A model generated the notes under the pieces. It worked only from the letters and a program-made list of their open reading frames with translations. It was not told the DNA's origin and ran no database searches. From positions 558,001-622,000 of the forward strand of contig JAQGEQ010000339.1 in NCBI GenBank assembly GCA_034620365.1: a DNA stretch of 64,000 nt, read 5' to 3'. The translations under genes were made by a program, and so were the position numbers. How positions within the stretch are numbered: position 1 is the stretch's first letter; every line of letters begins with the position of its first letter. Source of the stretch: Pegea sp. RAD2-039. Its lineage: Eukaryota > Chordata > Thaliacea > Salpida > Salpidae. Shown piece by piece: positions 27,851 through 40,840 of this stretch.

Positions 27851-28240
27851 AATTCAGCGGATATCGATTTGCTGATGTCTGATAATAGGTTTGAATTAGA
27901 ATTGGAGGAGGTAGATGTTATATCAATGATTGTACATTTAATGCAAAACTATTTAAACCGTATTTGCTTCATCTGGTTGTTATCAAATATATCATAAATT
28001 TTCTTGCTCACATCGCTACAGGTGAGATAAAATCAGAAGAGGCATTTAATACTTTCTATTGCTGGATCTTCACCGGAGCATATTTTGTTGCGCGATTGGC
28101 AATCACCATTGTAAGCTTGTTTTGATGAAAAAATGTCAGAAATGGACTTTAATTTCTGTGTACTGGAACGTAGGTTCTTGCCAGTTTTATTTAATTCCAC
28201 CATGGTTTTTACTTTAATCAAGTATTTTCAGTGTAACAAA
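27851..28240 (-). other. unassigned sequence upstream of LINE copy 1
   Basis: On the minus strand a 62-codon frame (28033-28221) begins MIKVKTMVELNKTGKN and ends ESIKCLF. It is followed by a stop and further broken coding-like sequence that leads into the LINE reverse transcriptase. I do not recognise it. It may be the poorly conserved part of the same LINE or an older host or repeat fragment beside it. Confidence 0.25.
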
Positions 28241-29775
28241 ACCAAAAAAGTTTGAATCGATTTCTTATCCAGATAGAATAATTTATCACAAGTAATATAC
28301 AAATTACTTACTAAAAATAATTGTATCACAGCTTATAGTCACTATTCAAATAGAATATAACTTACAACCTGAAACTTATTCAAACAGAATGATTAACCAG
28401 AGTCATTAATCATACTCACAGGGCCTTTTTACCCTGGTTTTTTATATGGACTTTTTCGTGTCGACAATACTATATTTTTATATTATTAATACTTGAGAAA
28501 TACTTTTTGATGTAAAGATTACAAAGTATAAAAGTTGTTTCATTTTAAACTTCTCTTTATATAAAATTTTATGACTAGTAGTACTAAATGTTTTCGGCAA
28601 TGTAGTTTTAAAGAAAAGAGATTTTCAAATTTTGATAGTAAAAAGTTTAAAATCAAAAATTTAAAGAAAAGGCTCTTCTTTTATCAATTTAAAAATCATT
28701 TTGATTAAAAAGGACATGTTTTTCACATTTGCATACAGAGAGCTCTAATCTAAACTTTGATAATTACAGCATATACAGCACTATATCAAGCTTTTGAGCA
28801 ATTCATTTAGTGATTTAAATTTTTTAGAATTTTTAGTAGGTATTGAGAGCATTTTATTTTTCTCAACCTACTTATTACACAAGAGTTAATGATACTGTTT
28901 TCAATATACAAAGATGTTTGTATCGGCATACTTATCATATAATTCGTTATTTGTTGAATATTAATTGATAATAACACAGCTATCTTCAGTTAGATAAACC
29001 AGCGATAATTTTGCCATTTGTTGTTGAACTTTAATCAAACAATTTCAGTTATATATATGAACTTGATTTTTCCATTAAAATTTGACTTTAAAAAGTTGAT
29101 TTTTCTACTTTAAAAAGCTTTTAAAGCATCAAAGCTTATTTTAAAAGTTAAATAGTTTTTGATAAATAATCTTTTTAAACTGAAAGTCTTTTTTTTTTAT
29201 TTTATTTAACACTGAAATTTCAGAACTTATAATTTTTAACTTTTTATTTTTACGCCAAAAGTATATTTGGTCATTATCGACTATAATGCATGCACTTTTT
29301 GCTAAAAATAATTAAAATTCATTTTCTAAGTATCTGTATTTATTTTATCTTATTTATAATAAAATTATTCTATCCAGTACATCTAACTTAACATTTTTTC
29401 CAACATTATAATTTTAGTGAATTCATCTTTTGTTTATGGTTATAAAAGATTTAAAAATGTCTTTAAATACTGCCCATAATTATTTTCAAATATAAATCTT
29501 TTCACATTATATTATTTTGACTCTAAATTTTTTATATTAACTTTTTTATATAATAAATAGATTTAAATTAAACGTTTAAATTAAACAAAGTTTGTTTATA
29601 ATAATATAAATTAAATATTCTATCAACTAATTTGTTTAAATGTTTTATTATTTTTATACAACATGTAAATGTAAAATATTTATGATTACACTATTTTTAT
29701 TTTCTCTAAATAATTTTATTATACTTTTGAAATTAGAACAAAATTATTGACAAGTTTTATAAGGTTTGCTATAAA
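28241..29775. other. AT-rich spacer upstream of INTS10
   Basis: About 1.5 kb with frequent stops, poly-T and poly-A runs and no gene or repeat that I can identify. A short GC-richer inverted motif (AGGGCC...TACCCTGG) occurs near 28420-28440. The INTS10 promoter should lie in the last few hundred bases, but no motif stands out. Confidence 0.5.
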
Positions 29776-32700
29776 ATGGAAATTGAAGATGATACTTGGC
29801 TTTTAAAAGAAGCTAAAAGATTAGTTGAAGAAAATCTTTGGAGAGCAAGGAATTTCCTGATCACTGCCAAATCTTTGTGTCCTAAGAGCTTGAAGCTTCG
29901 GGTAATAATAAATATCTGTCAATTTTGTTTTGTGTTTCAGTGATTATAAATAAAAGTATATTTATACTTGGCTTCTTTTATAATAAATATGAAATATAAA
30001 GAATATTCTTAAGAAGTCGAATTTTAATTGATGAATTTGTTGCTTTAGATCATTGAATTTAAATTAGAATCTCAAGAAAGAAATATCCAGTTATGTTCGA
30101 AACTATTGAAAGAAATGTAATTTGAAGAAATTTTTATGTGTAATTTTTGGTTTATTATAATTATAATATTTTATTTGAAGCTATAAAAAAGTATTTATTT
30201 GAAATTTAAATGTACAATTTTATAAAAAGGTTTGATGATTTTTCTGAAAACTCTGATTTTTGGGCAGAGTTTATTCCATTAGTAAAAGATGTACAAAAAG
30301 ATGAACCTAATAAACAAAAAAGTGAGTTTAAACTCAATAATAAAATCTTTTCAGAAAATTTAAAATTATATTTATGAAATATATTTTGAAAACTTTTTTA
30401 AACTTATCAATAATATTTGTTTTATTTCATAATAAATTTATATTTTTGGTTTAAATCCATTATTTTCAATTATGTCTAGAATATTATTTAAATAATTAAA
30501 ATAAAATGTTGTATTAAGTCAATAATATAATTAATTTAACATTTAGCCAAACGCTTGTTCAGCTTATTAAATTCTACTCATTTTTATTCCTAGTTGATCC
30601 ATAGAAAGTTGTTTAATATTTTTAGGTATATTCAAAAACCTTCCTGAATCAATTCAGAAAGAGATGGTCATCAACTGTGCTAAACATCACACATTATTTA
30701 TTGAGCAATCAAATCTATTTCTTTTGCTGATTGAGATGTTTCCTGAGACTACAGTTAATCATGGGGTTAGTTTTATTTATAAATACAATAATTACTTGAA
30801 CATTCAACTGATTTTTTAAATTTTTTAAATTAATATATTAATCAAAAAAATGATTTTAAATAAATTTATAGAAATCTGGTTTCTTTCAGAAATAATCTCA
30901 ATTAATTTCAACAGATTAGCTTAGCAGATCGTCTTGTCCAAAAAGAAAAAGATATCAATGACTCACTACCTTCTATTGCTTGTAACCAGTACAGGAAGCT
31001 GCTAGTATGTCGGCTACTACCAATACTCAGTAGAAGCAAAGCAGTAAATGTCTCCAACAAACAATTTTATAAATGGATGCAAAAAGCGATCGAATATTAC
31101 ACTTGTTCATTCACTAACTCAGATTCTAATCTCAGTGAGTCTCATTTTCAAGTGGATGTCAACTAAACTTGTTCTCTAGGCAACAAGGATGCGTGGAAAG
31201 AGTTAACCAAATTACGTCTGTTGATTGGTCAAAAATGTGACTGGAAGACTCCTTCAAAGAAATCGTAAATAACGAATTGATTCCGTTTTGAAATCGTTGA
31301 TTTGTTATCTTCATCAGAATAAACCTCAAAGATTCGCTGGACTTTTTACGGGATCTTTATAATCAAGAATGTAGTGATGAAGAGGAATCAGCTCGAAACA
31401 GGAAGTTAGTGTTCTATTCTTCAATTGCTCTCTTATTCGAAGCTGCTAGCAAGTATATGTTGACCCTTGACCCTGCGATGTATATCGGTGAGTTAGTCAT
31501 CCAATCAACATCATCTTCAAATCTTCATCACTAGATCATGCCTCTGATGTCCTGCCTTATATCATAATCCCGAAAGCGATTCGACCAGCTGTCCACAAAC
31601 CCGCGGACTTGTCCCGCAACGCAAAGTTGAATGAGTACTTTTTTGTCGCGATTGAATGTTTCAACTTACTTAATACTGATGATGGATTTGAGATCGGTTT
31701 GAAAGATCCACCTCTCGCAATGATCTGAAGACTTTCTTCTTTACAGACTTTAGTTTTTTGACTCGAAGATGGAAAGTTGACAAGTGGATCTGGTATCAGC
31801 TCTTTCTAGTCAATCTTGCTGTTTATGAGGAAGATTCAATTCTTTCTTTTTCACGAATCTCAGATTTAGAGATGAGATTAAAAGATGAAAAGTAAAGACT
31901 TTAATCTGATCATTTTGATGAGAAATTTGATTTTTAAATCAGCTACCCTTCAATCCAAAAAAATCTCAATAAAAATTATTTAGTCGATTAAGCACCTTGA
32001 CACGTAAAAACGTCACGACCAACAACACCATCTTACATACAAATCTTTCACTTTGTGGTCGAAGAGACCGAGAACTGCTTCTATCAAATAATTTCTTACA
32101 TTTTCAGTTGCACTCTTTTATACCGACAACGTATTTACTGCCATCTAGCGATGATCAATTTCTCTGCTTTGACAAAAGAAAACGCTCGCGTAAGAAGAAC
32201 TCTTCTGCTTTCCTCAATCAATTTGTCATCTTCATCAGACCGCCTGCGATCATGCCTGTCACTTCATCTCTATGTTTTCAAAGCGCGACATTTCATCAGG
32301 ACGTCAGGTCTTCTGCTCTCTAGAAAGTCCTGAATCTAAATCACAACTTTATCCCTTATCACTTGCCTGTATACTTCCTGTTTTCATCGACTACTTCCTC
32401 ACCAGGTAATTCCCCTTTTTATGCTAATTACTTCTCAGCTAACCACTTTCAGTATTTTACAATCCGCTAAGTTTGAATCTGGTGACGACAACACACTCGG
32501 TCACGTGATTGTTTTGGCCCAATACGATTGGCCAAAACGAAAATCGATGTTTCATGACGTCATAAAGCGAATGTGCTCGAAGAAGACGATGAATCTATCG
32601 ATGTTTATCAGTCACGTGACTAGTTAGTAGTCAAGAGCGACGTACTTTGATTAATTTTGATGTTTTCATTAGATTCTGATCTCTTAGAGGAGCTAGCCTA

Positions 32701-32963
32701 CATCCATAACAAGAAACTTTGTCATTTTGTCATTTCTGAAAATCAAAATAAGTAAGAATCAATCCGTAATCTTCTGTAAATTGATTTCTATTTTATTCAT
32801 CAGTCACACTACCCCAAGTCAAATCATTTCCTTGCTGGTCAACTCAGTTAACCATCCTAACCAACCAACCACTGAAGTATTGGTCGATTACCTAACTACT
32901 TTTCGAGAACTGATTCTGAAAACTCTCTGTACTGATGAAATATTATTTGATGGTGAACAATAA
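29776..32963 (+). CDS. INTS10: Integrator complex subunit 10
   Basis: Fourteen exons: 29776-29901, 30049-30116, 30230-30321, 30626-30765, 30915-31134, 31180-31264, 31318-31487, 31535-31696, 31747-31891, 32108-32189, 32239-32405, 32453-32622, 32673-32751, 32804-32963. They give 621 residues in phase throughout (human 710). Key matches to INTS10: LV-ENLWRARNFLITAKSL near the N-terminus, F-NLPESIQKEM, LFLLLIEMFPETTVNHG, KWIWYQLFL, ENARTACDHAC, and the diagnostic SGDDNTLGHVIVLAQYDWP followed by NSDLLEELAYI. Integrator is a nuclear complex that cleaves nascent snRNA and other RNA polymerase II transcripts, and INTS10 belongs to its INTS10-13-14 arm. Introns in the 3' half are very short (45-53 bases), one of 216 bases excepted. 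The exon 9 to 10 join is the least certain. A model with two smaller exons (31984-32003, 32065-32189) also keeps frame. Confidence 0.9.
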
Positions 32964-34592
32964 CGATGCAACAGACTAATTAATTGAAATGTGGACTTAG
33001 TTATTTTTAGTCTTCTATTAATTACTATTTTATCTTAATCTCAAACTGTTTCTAATTATTAATTTGGTTAACAGATGCAAAAGAAGGTTTATCAAAAAAT
33101 TACCGTATAAGAAAGAGATATAATCGTTAATTAAATTTGGAGAAAATGTCGATTTCATTTAACTGAAGTCTTGCTGCAATGAAACTACAAATTGTTTTAA
33201 AAGATTTTGTTTCTGTATTCAGCTAAAATAAACTGAAAAAATCCTACAGAATTTGAACAAAATTTCCATCTGATGATTTAATCTTTTATTTTAGATCCTT
33301 TGTAATTAAAAAAAAAGCTAATTCAATAATGACTTTTTGTAATTTCTTTTATTTGATTCTTTTCGTAATAAAGTGTCTTGTTTGTGTTTTAATGTTTTTT
33401 AGCTGAATAAAATAACAATTTTTACAAAATTAAACTTTTTCTTTACATTTGAAAGAAACTTATTTAAAAATAGTTTTTTTATTCAAATCTTTAAAAGATC
33501 AATATTAATTTTACATGGTTAATACAAATGAAGACTAAGCTATTTTAAATGAAATGATTAGATAAAAATTAGATGTTTCAACTGAATAACTTGCTTAATT
33601 TGAAAATCAAATCATCAGATTGAAAACTTTAAAAAGTAAAAGTTTAATTTTGTAGTTTAAAATATGTAATTAAAAAAACTTTCTACAGACTCTAAACTAA
33701 TCTTAGAATTTGTTAATTTTAGTATTTTTATTAAAATAAGATGGAGTGAATATTTTAGGACAAATTTGTGATTGTTGTAAATTCTTTACTTTAAAAAATA
33801 TCTTCCAGTTTTTCGAAATTATAGATAAATCCGTTTATTATTAAAAATGAGAACATTATGAAGGCATCTAATGAATCTTTATTTGTTAATCTGAGAAAAT
33901 AAAACTTCTTTTTCAAAAATGTTTTGAATACTAACTGTATTGTAATTATCTGTCTTCATATAAAATCCAATTTTTTAAATAACATTAGTTTGAAAAAAAC
34001 TTTAATCAATTGAAACTTCAAACTGAAAAATTATTAAAATTTTAAATGAAAGAGTTTTAATCAAAATTTCAAGAAAAATTTCTCATATTAAAAAAGAATA
34101 ATTATAAAGAAGTTTCCCTACTTTAATTAAATTGTTAAAATCAAGTACTACATTAAAAAGATCTGTATGAATTGTCGAGACATCATCTATATCATTATGA
34201 AGTTACCAATAGTGCTTCTGTACTTATGAAAGTTATCTACTACTAAAGAGCTGTTACCCTAAGATGGTTGAAAAACTCTGATCTATATGAAAGTAAAATC
34301 ATAAATTTGATTGGTTCTATTAAATGTACAACCAATTCAATTGGTGGAAAATGATATCGGCAACAAATTACTGCAATTATTCAGAAACAGAATCTACATA
34401 GCTCAAGCAAATACAAAATAATTATTTGGAAATTGAAGGAAAATAAAGTAGATAGAATTTTAGAAAGAGTAGAAATTAGTAGTTTGTTTCACAGACAAAA
34501 ATAAAACACTAAATATTTGTTTATAGTAAATTTCTGATTGAATTTAGAATATAGTTTTGATGAAAATAAATTTGATGGAAAATATTTCTGTT
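32964..34592. other. spacer between convergent INTS10 and ALDH3 genes
   Basis: About 1.6 kb holding both 3' ends. A candidate INTS10 poly(A) signal AATAAA lies at 33227-33232. Otherwise A/T-rich with no open frame, RNA gene or repeat that I can support. Confidence 0.5.
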
Positions 34593-37361
34593 TTATAAGA
34601 TGTTGCAAAAACTCTTCTCACTTGTTAATCTACTCAGCTGAAAAACAAAAAATTGAAGTTTTAGAAACAGTTTCAAACAACATTTGGTTAATTACTTACA
34701 TAGTTCAGATTTTTATCATTAAATGGAGGGTATCTAGCAGCAATGACAGCTTCCATGTTTTGTTTGCGTTTCCAAACTGGTTTCTTGTGACTAAATGTTT
34801 GAAATGATGTCTTACCATGATAAGCACCTAGTCCACTTGCTCCTAAATTACAACAATTTCATCAATTTCTAACATCAACTGAAACTAACCGACTCCACCA
34901 AACATCAGATTAGAGGCCCCACATTGCATCAAAGTATCATTGATAAGTACAGCACCGCTTGATGTGTTCTCAATGAACTTTTCACCAACCTAGAAAAAAA
35001 CAAAGATTAGTTCTGATTTCATCAACTGGTTTTGATCATCTTTAAGCTGCTACCTTTGTAGCTAACTTCAACTAAATTTAAGGTTTGTTACCGAAATTGT
35101 GTCTTTTAAACTTTATCATAGAAAGAAGAGAATTTAAACTCGAAATCAGAAGCGTAACACATCAAATTAGAGTAATAATCGATAAATTTTAACTGAAATG
35201 AACTTCTATTAACCAAAAGTGAACTTGTCAAAAAGCAAATTGGTCAAGGTCAAAAAAAGTGCTAGAAAATTTCAGAAAGAAATTTGAAATCATAGATATT
35301 AAAAGTAGTGAATAATGAAAAGCAAATTGAAATTAAACACAAAGTTAGATGAGACAAAGGTCAAGTTTACTTTTAACTTTTTCATTCTCAAATAAACACT
35401 TTGAAAGACCACAAAGCTAACAACACAATATCTCATTTACTAATAAAAACATCAAATTGATCAATTACCTGACTTGATTTGGAGAAAACATATAAAGCAA
35501 GCGGTTTGTCAGACTTATTGATTATGGAAATAGCCTCATCTGCACTATATACAGTTAAGATTGGCATGAGAGGTCCGAATAATTCCGACTTCATTAATGA
35601 ATCATCCAAACTGACGTTTTTGTATATAGTTGGTTCTGTTCAAATTGTTGTTGTCAATTTATTAACAAATTAATCTTATTTTTACCAATAAATTTCTCAG
35701 AGATATTAGATTCTCCGCCATATACCATTTTTTCTTTCGGCATATCTTCCATAATCTTAGTAAGACGAAGAAAATTTCTTTCATTAATGATGCGACCATA
35801 ATCAGGAGATTTCTCAACACTTTCTCCATAAAACATTTGAATAACTTTCCTAGCAAAATTAAAAGATCAAATTAACAGAAAGAAATTTGTGATTTAGTTC
35901 AATAATATTTTCAAACTAATAAAAGAGCAAATTTACTTCAATTCTTCAATAAAGTCATCAAGTATACTTTCATGACACAAAATATAATCTGGTGCAATGC
36001 ATGTCTGTCCACAGTTAGTCAACTTTCCCCAAACAATCCGCTTGGCACCTTAATTAAAAGTATTATTTCAAATAAAAATCACTAAAAAACGGATCTTAAA
36101 TATTGTAGAAGAACCTACATAAGTTCAAATCACTTCCAACATCCACAAAGCACGGACTTTTTCCTCCCAACTCCAAAGTAATTGAAGATAAATGTTTTGA
36201 AGCTGCTTTCATAACAATTTTTCCAACCTATAAATTAAAACCTTTATGAGTGAAGTTATGTGGAAAAACTATGAAGTTAAAAAATTACTTACGTTTGTAC
36301 TACCAGTAAAGAATATGTGATCAAATTTTTCTTCTAGCAAAGTTGTGGTTTCATCTATACCACCACAATAAACTTTAATACAATCCTTCAAAAATAATTG
36401 TAATTGTTTAATACTTCTTAATTATAACAAATAAACATTTTCTATTTCACTAAATGTTATTAATTCTAATGAAGTATTGTATGAACAAATAAACTTTTTT
36501 GAGCATCAATAACATTAGAAACAATCTCTAACCTGATCCAAATACTTTGGAATAAGTTTGTTTAATAGCTCAGAAGTATTTTCAGCAATTTCTGAAGGCT
36601 TAACAATGCAGCAATTACCTAAAATAAAACATTTAAAACGATAAGTTTTGTAAACATTTTCTTTTTATATCTGAATAAGATTTCGAAAGAAGATATGATT
36701 AAAATCACCTCCAGCAATTGCACCAACTAAAGGAGAAAGCAATAAGTTTATTGGATAATTCCAAGCACCAAGTACAAGGGTAACGCCAAGAGGTTCGTAT
36801 TGATAATAAAGGGTATCAAATGATTGAGCCCAAGTTCTTGAAACATATTCAGGTTTCATCCAATTATGTAGATTGTTCATAGCGTGATAGATCTCATTTT
36901 TCACGACAATCATTTCCATTAAATCAGTTTCAAATGAAGACTAACAATAAAGTTCAAACTTCAGTTAAATTTTTAAATGTAAAAAGGAATTTGTTTTGCC
37001 TTTTGTGTGTTGATTAAAGCATTTTTACTAATTATCAATTTTTTAATGTTTAAATGGTTTAAATTATAAATTAACCAGTGAAAGAACTTCAAAAGAATAT
37101 AATATATTAACAAACCTTTCTTAAATCTTTCCTAACTGCTTCTCTAATCACATCAACATTATCATCAAACATATCTAATAAGTTTTGAAGTTGACTCAAA
37201 CGCCATGAGATATCTTTAGTCTTTCCAGTTTCAAATGATTTTCTAAAAGGATAAAGAACATATATTATAATGTAAAAGAAGCAAAAATATGCCATCTATT
37301 TAAATTAATCCATTGAAAAAACTAACCTTGCTGCTTCAACAATACTTTTAGCAAGAGACAT
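34593..37361 (-). CDS. ALDH3: ALDH3-family aldehyde dehydrogenase with C-terminal CaaX box
   Basis: Twelve minus-strand exons: 37327-37361, 37116-37242, 36709-36940, 36533-36618, 36293-36385, 36119-36227, 35937-36048, 35686-35849, 35469-35635, 34890-34989, 34700-34842, 34593-34637. They give 470 residues, all in phase. The NAD(P)+-dependent ALDH fold is complete: GAWNYP, FTGSTNVGK, general base in [10 protein letters not shown] (E210), catalytic cysteine in [11 protein letters not shown] (C244), [23 protein letters not shown] and FSHKKP. E210 and C244 agree with ALDH3 numbering. There is no membrane tail of the ALDH3A2 kind. Instead the last exon ends FCNIL, a CaaX box favouring geranylgeranylation, as known for ALDH3B1 (ends CTLL). 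The enzyme should oxidise medium- and long-chain or lipid-derived aldehydes at membranes. If the last intron is read through, the protein ends NYVSN and would be soluble. The gene is convergent with INTS10. Confidence 0.93.
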
Positions 37362-38650
37362 CTTGTTTATTAAGGTAAGGTGATAACTAATCAGTTTTCT
37401 TACTATTTTATTTGATAAATAACTATGAAAAACATAAAGTAAATTAATATTTTATACTTATTATATAAGAGGTGTAAGAAAATTATAAGCTATTTATTAT
37501 TATAGATATATTATTATAATATTGTCCATAATAACTTAGATAAAGATAAAACAAAATACTTTTTAAATAAATTACTTATAGTAAGAGGTGTTAAAGCTTA
37601 TAATGTTAAGTTATAATATTTATAAAGTCATAATACATTATATCACTAAATTCTTATAATAAAATTTAATTAAAAAACAAATTAAATTTAAAAGTAAATA
37701 CAATTTTATGAAAAGACAGAATAATTTATCATATAAATATAAAAATTCATACTTAAAAAATTGATATTTTCCAATCTAGAATCAGAACATATTTATACAA
37801 AGTACAGCTTTAAAAGTTAATTATTTATTTTCAACTATTATTTGTGTATTTAACTCTTGACTAGAGATAATATACAGTTTATAAATTATAAAACAATCTA
37901 CAGAGAAATTAAGATAAATAAGTCTCAAATACTACTAATATCAAGAAATTGAAACACTGCTAGTTTCCTAAAAGTTAAACATTTTTTAAAGTGTGAAAAA
38001 ATTCATGATATAAATAAATTTCTAAATATCTTAAAATAAATAAACAACATAGATAGTCTACAGTTAAATGTTATTGGTTATCCTTTTAAAACTTACTTGG
38101 TGACTATTTTTATTGCATATCCTTTTATTATCATACTAAATAATTTCGTTTTAGAAAATAATGAATAAAAATTTAGAGTTTTTTTTGTATATTTGAAAGC
38201 GTAATTATTATTAGCTCAAAATTAATATTTATCCTATTCAAAAATATTTCACCCATAAAATAAAACATATTTTGAAACCGATATCTTGACATTAATTGCT
38301 TTAATTAAACTGATTTAAGATTATAAAAGTATATAAAACCAAACCAAATATAAAATAACTATTTATACAAAAACCAATTTTAGCAGCTTTCAAATTTTAT
38401 TTTCATCAATATAAATAATCTTTACAAGAATGTTACATCCATTAGAATATTGTTACTTTACACTTGATTTTTAAATCTTTCAACAAAAGTAAAACGCCTT
38501 AATAACCTCTAATTTAAAAAATTAAGCTAGAAGTATGTGTTGTTCAAAACTATAACCATTGCTTTTTTTCTGAATCATTTATATAGGCAAAAGATTACGT
38601 AATTATTGAAATACATTTCAGAAATATATTATCTGGTTATACTAAATTAA
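37362..38650. other. AT-rich spacer upstream of ALDH3
   Basis: About 1.3 kb of stop-rich A/T sequence. It should contain the ALDH3 promoter (transcribed leftward) but I see no distinctive element. Confidence 0.5.
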
Positions 38651-39190
38651 TCGCAGTCAGTGTGTTTGTTTATGCAGATAACATCAATCTATTACCTTGC
38701 AATCTTTCAAAACTTCGCACTACACACTGTAGACAACTGGTCTATAAACTGGCAGCTCCACAAAGTCTGAATTTAAAACTTTCTCTCGTAAACCAGCTGC
38801 AAATTCTTTAAACCAATATTCCAACAATGGATTTATTATTCAACTAATATCTTCGGCTATAGACTTTGGCATTACCCTACCATCTGACTTTAAATGGCAC
38901 ATTTATGTTTCCAAGGTCTTTGTAAAATTGATCAACCTTAGTTGACCTTCAATTCGATGCTTTCTTTTCCATTAATCCTTCCCTCAAGTTATATCAACTC
39001 AAACGACACACATTACATCTTAATAAGCCCATATCACCTGGTACGTTAATCAGTGTAAATTTTTTCTCATACCGCTCAATTAGTACTTGAAACCAGCTGC
39101 CATCACACATTGTCATGTCAGAATCACTCGTATTGTTCAAGCAGAAGTTGAACCGTTATAATATTGCCAACATTGTCCTTTCTAAACTGT
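38651..39190 (+). mobile_element. LINE remnant, copy 2, opposite orientation
   Basis: This stretch is the reverse complement of LINE copy 1. It runs from the RT active-site region (TGTTTATGCAGATAAC, reading YADN) through the CACACTGTAGACAACTGG block and CTGGCAGCTCC, and on to the 3' part ending ACATTGTCCTTTCTAAACTG. Relative to copy 1, a segment of roughly 300 bases is missing between the CACATTTATGTTTCC block and the ACCTTCAATTCGATGC block. Stops and frame changes are frequent, so it is an old non-functional fragment. Confidence 0.8.
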
Positions 39191-40840
39191 ATAATCATAT
39201 TAGATTAAATATTTTTCTGCTTAGATAGTTTAAAGTGTACAACAATCTGTTTGTAGCAAGTTCAACTTAACACAAATGGAATAGCATAAACGGTACTGAT
39301 AGTTATAAAACTTAACATGTATCTACAAATTCTAGATTTTGATCAGCAGAAATTAACAGCAAAACAAATGGAAGAACAATTTGAGAAATTATTAGCTTGA
39401 CATTATTAACTATTATTACTGTCTATCAGCCGGAAAAAAACTTTAATTTTTCAATTAAATATTTCTTGGAACTGATTTGAAGCTCAAGAAGATCAGAAAC
39501 TCAAAAAAGTCAGTCAGATTAATTTATCAGCTTGACTTATTAATCTTATTGTTTGATTTAAAATTTGATAAAAATATCGTGCTATTAATTTTAAAAGGTA
39601 ATGAGGATATATTTCGTTTTACTAGACGTAGTAAAGCGAGAAGTAAATTTGTAGTAAGTATATTTCTGAAAAATTCTTATATATCAGTCAGATTTCAATA
39701 TACTTTGAAACTTTAAAAGCAACTAAATGTGCGAAATTTGTCGACGTTTAGATTAATTGTACTAAATAATATTACCCTTTTCAAAATGCAGAAACTTTTT
39801 AAGAATACTTATTTATTAAATGGCAAAGTACTCTATCTATCTGAAGAGTATTTTTTCGTGTGATTTTTGACTATTTTTAAGAATTTACTAAATAGAAAAT
39901 ACTAATTTAGTAGGTTTTCTGATCCATAGATTTTCGTTGGCAAAATAAAAAAACAATTAAATTGTAGTATATTAATCTTCTCCAATTGTTGAATAATATG
40001 GTCTATTATTAATTGTTCTATGCTAATTTCAATGTTATTTGAATATAATTTTTTGTTATTTGTTTAATGTTGTTTTTTACACTGCCTGAGTATGATCTTA
40101 TAAAATGAATTATTTGTTAATTTTATTTACAAAATTTAATTATGAGCAATATATTTTTGCAATATATATAAATGTAAATAACTTATGTATTTAATATATA
40201 CTTAATACTTCTTATAATTTTTATAAATTTCATAAGAGTTCAGCGTTTCAATAAATCCATTTATGGTCATTATTTAGTACTATAATAAAACTTATTATTT
40301 GATATTTGTATAGAGTGCAGATTAATCAGAAGTATTTTAAATATAATTATTTGACTTGTGGTAGCTTTTTGGTATACATCCTTAGTAGTTTACCCAGTAA
40401 TTACTCCTATTGACTACCAAATTTTATGTATGTTATTTACTTGGGTTATATATTATGAATAAAGTTATTAATTTAAAAATATTTTAATAAATAATATTAA
40501 GGTTTGCATAAAAATGATCATAATTATATAAATTGGATTATCTTTAGTTATGTTTATAATATTACTTAAATATATATAAGTTTAAAATAAATATTCCTTA
40601 TTCAAAGAATTAATAATGTTTTATTGTGGTTCTGTTTATTTAGCTATAATGGTTGTGGCATAATATATTATCTATAATGAAAGTTATTATTTTGTATGCT
40701 TTAATCAGTTTTTACCAATTTAAAGTGTTTTAATTTTTATTATTTATTTTATGAACCATATAAGAGTTTATTTATAATTGTGTTGATTTTTTTTATAAGA
40801 TTTTATGATTTAATCATATATTTTTAGAAGGTTTTAAATT
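39191..40840. other. spacer upstream of JMJD6
   Basis: A/T-rich DNA. A short coding-like frame (39317-39400, ending TAKQMEEQFEKLLA) and an 80-codon frame (39477-39716) have no recognisable family. Just before the JMJD6 start is a pyrimidine tract ending ATATTTTTAG, 14 bases from the ATG, which may end a 5' UTR intron or be a trans-splice acceptor. Confidence 0.4.

Noticed and set aside
28420-28445. AGGGCC...CCTGG motif as a DNA transposon end
   Set aside because: No matching inverted copy at a plausible distance. A similar AGGGCC near 46863 is probably coincidence.
31997-32333. Two overlapping long frames in INTS10
   Set aside because: Both run through the 49-base intron at 32190-32238 and, in one case, the larger intron before 32108. 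Splicing gives the INTS10-like frame instead.
35479-35856. Plus- and minus-strand shadow frames over ALDH3 exons
   Set aside because: They cross ALDH3 introns or run antisense. The conserved ALDH frame explains the DNA.
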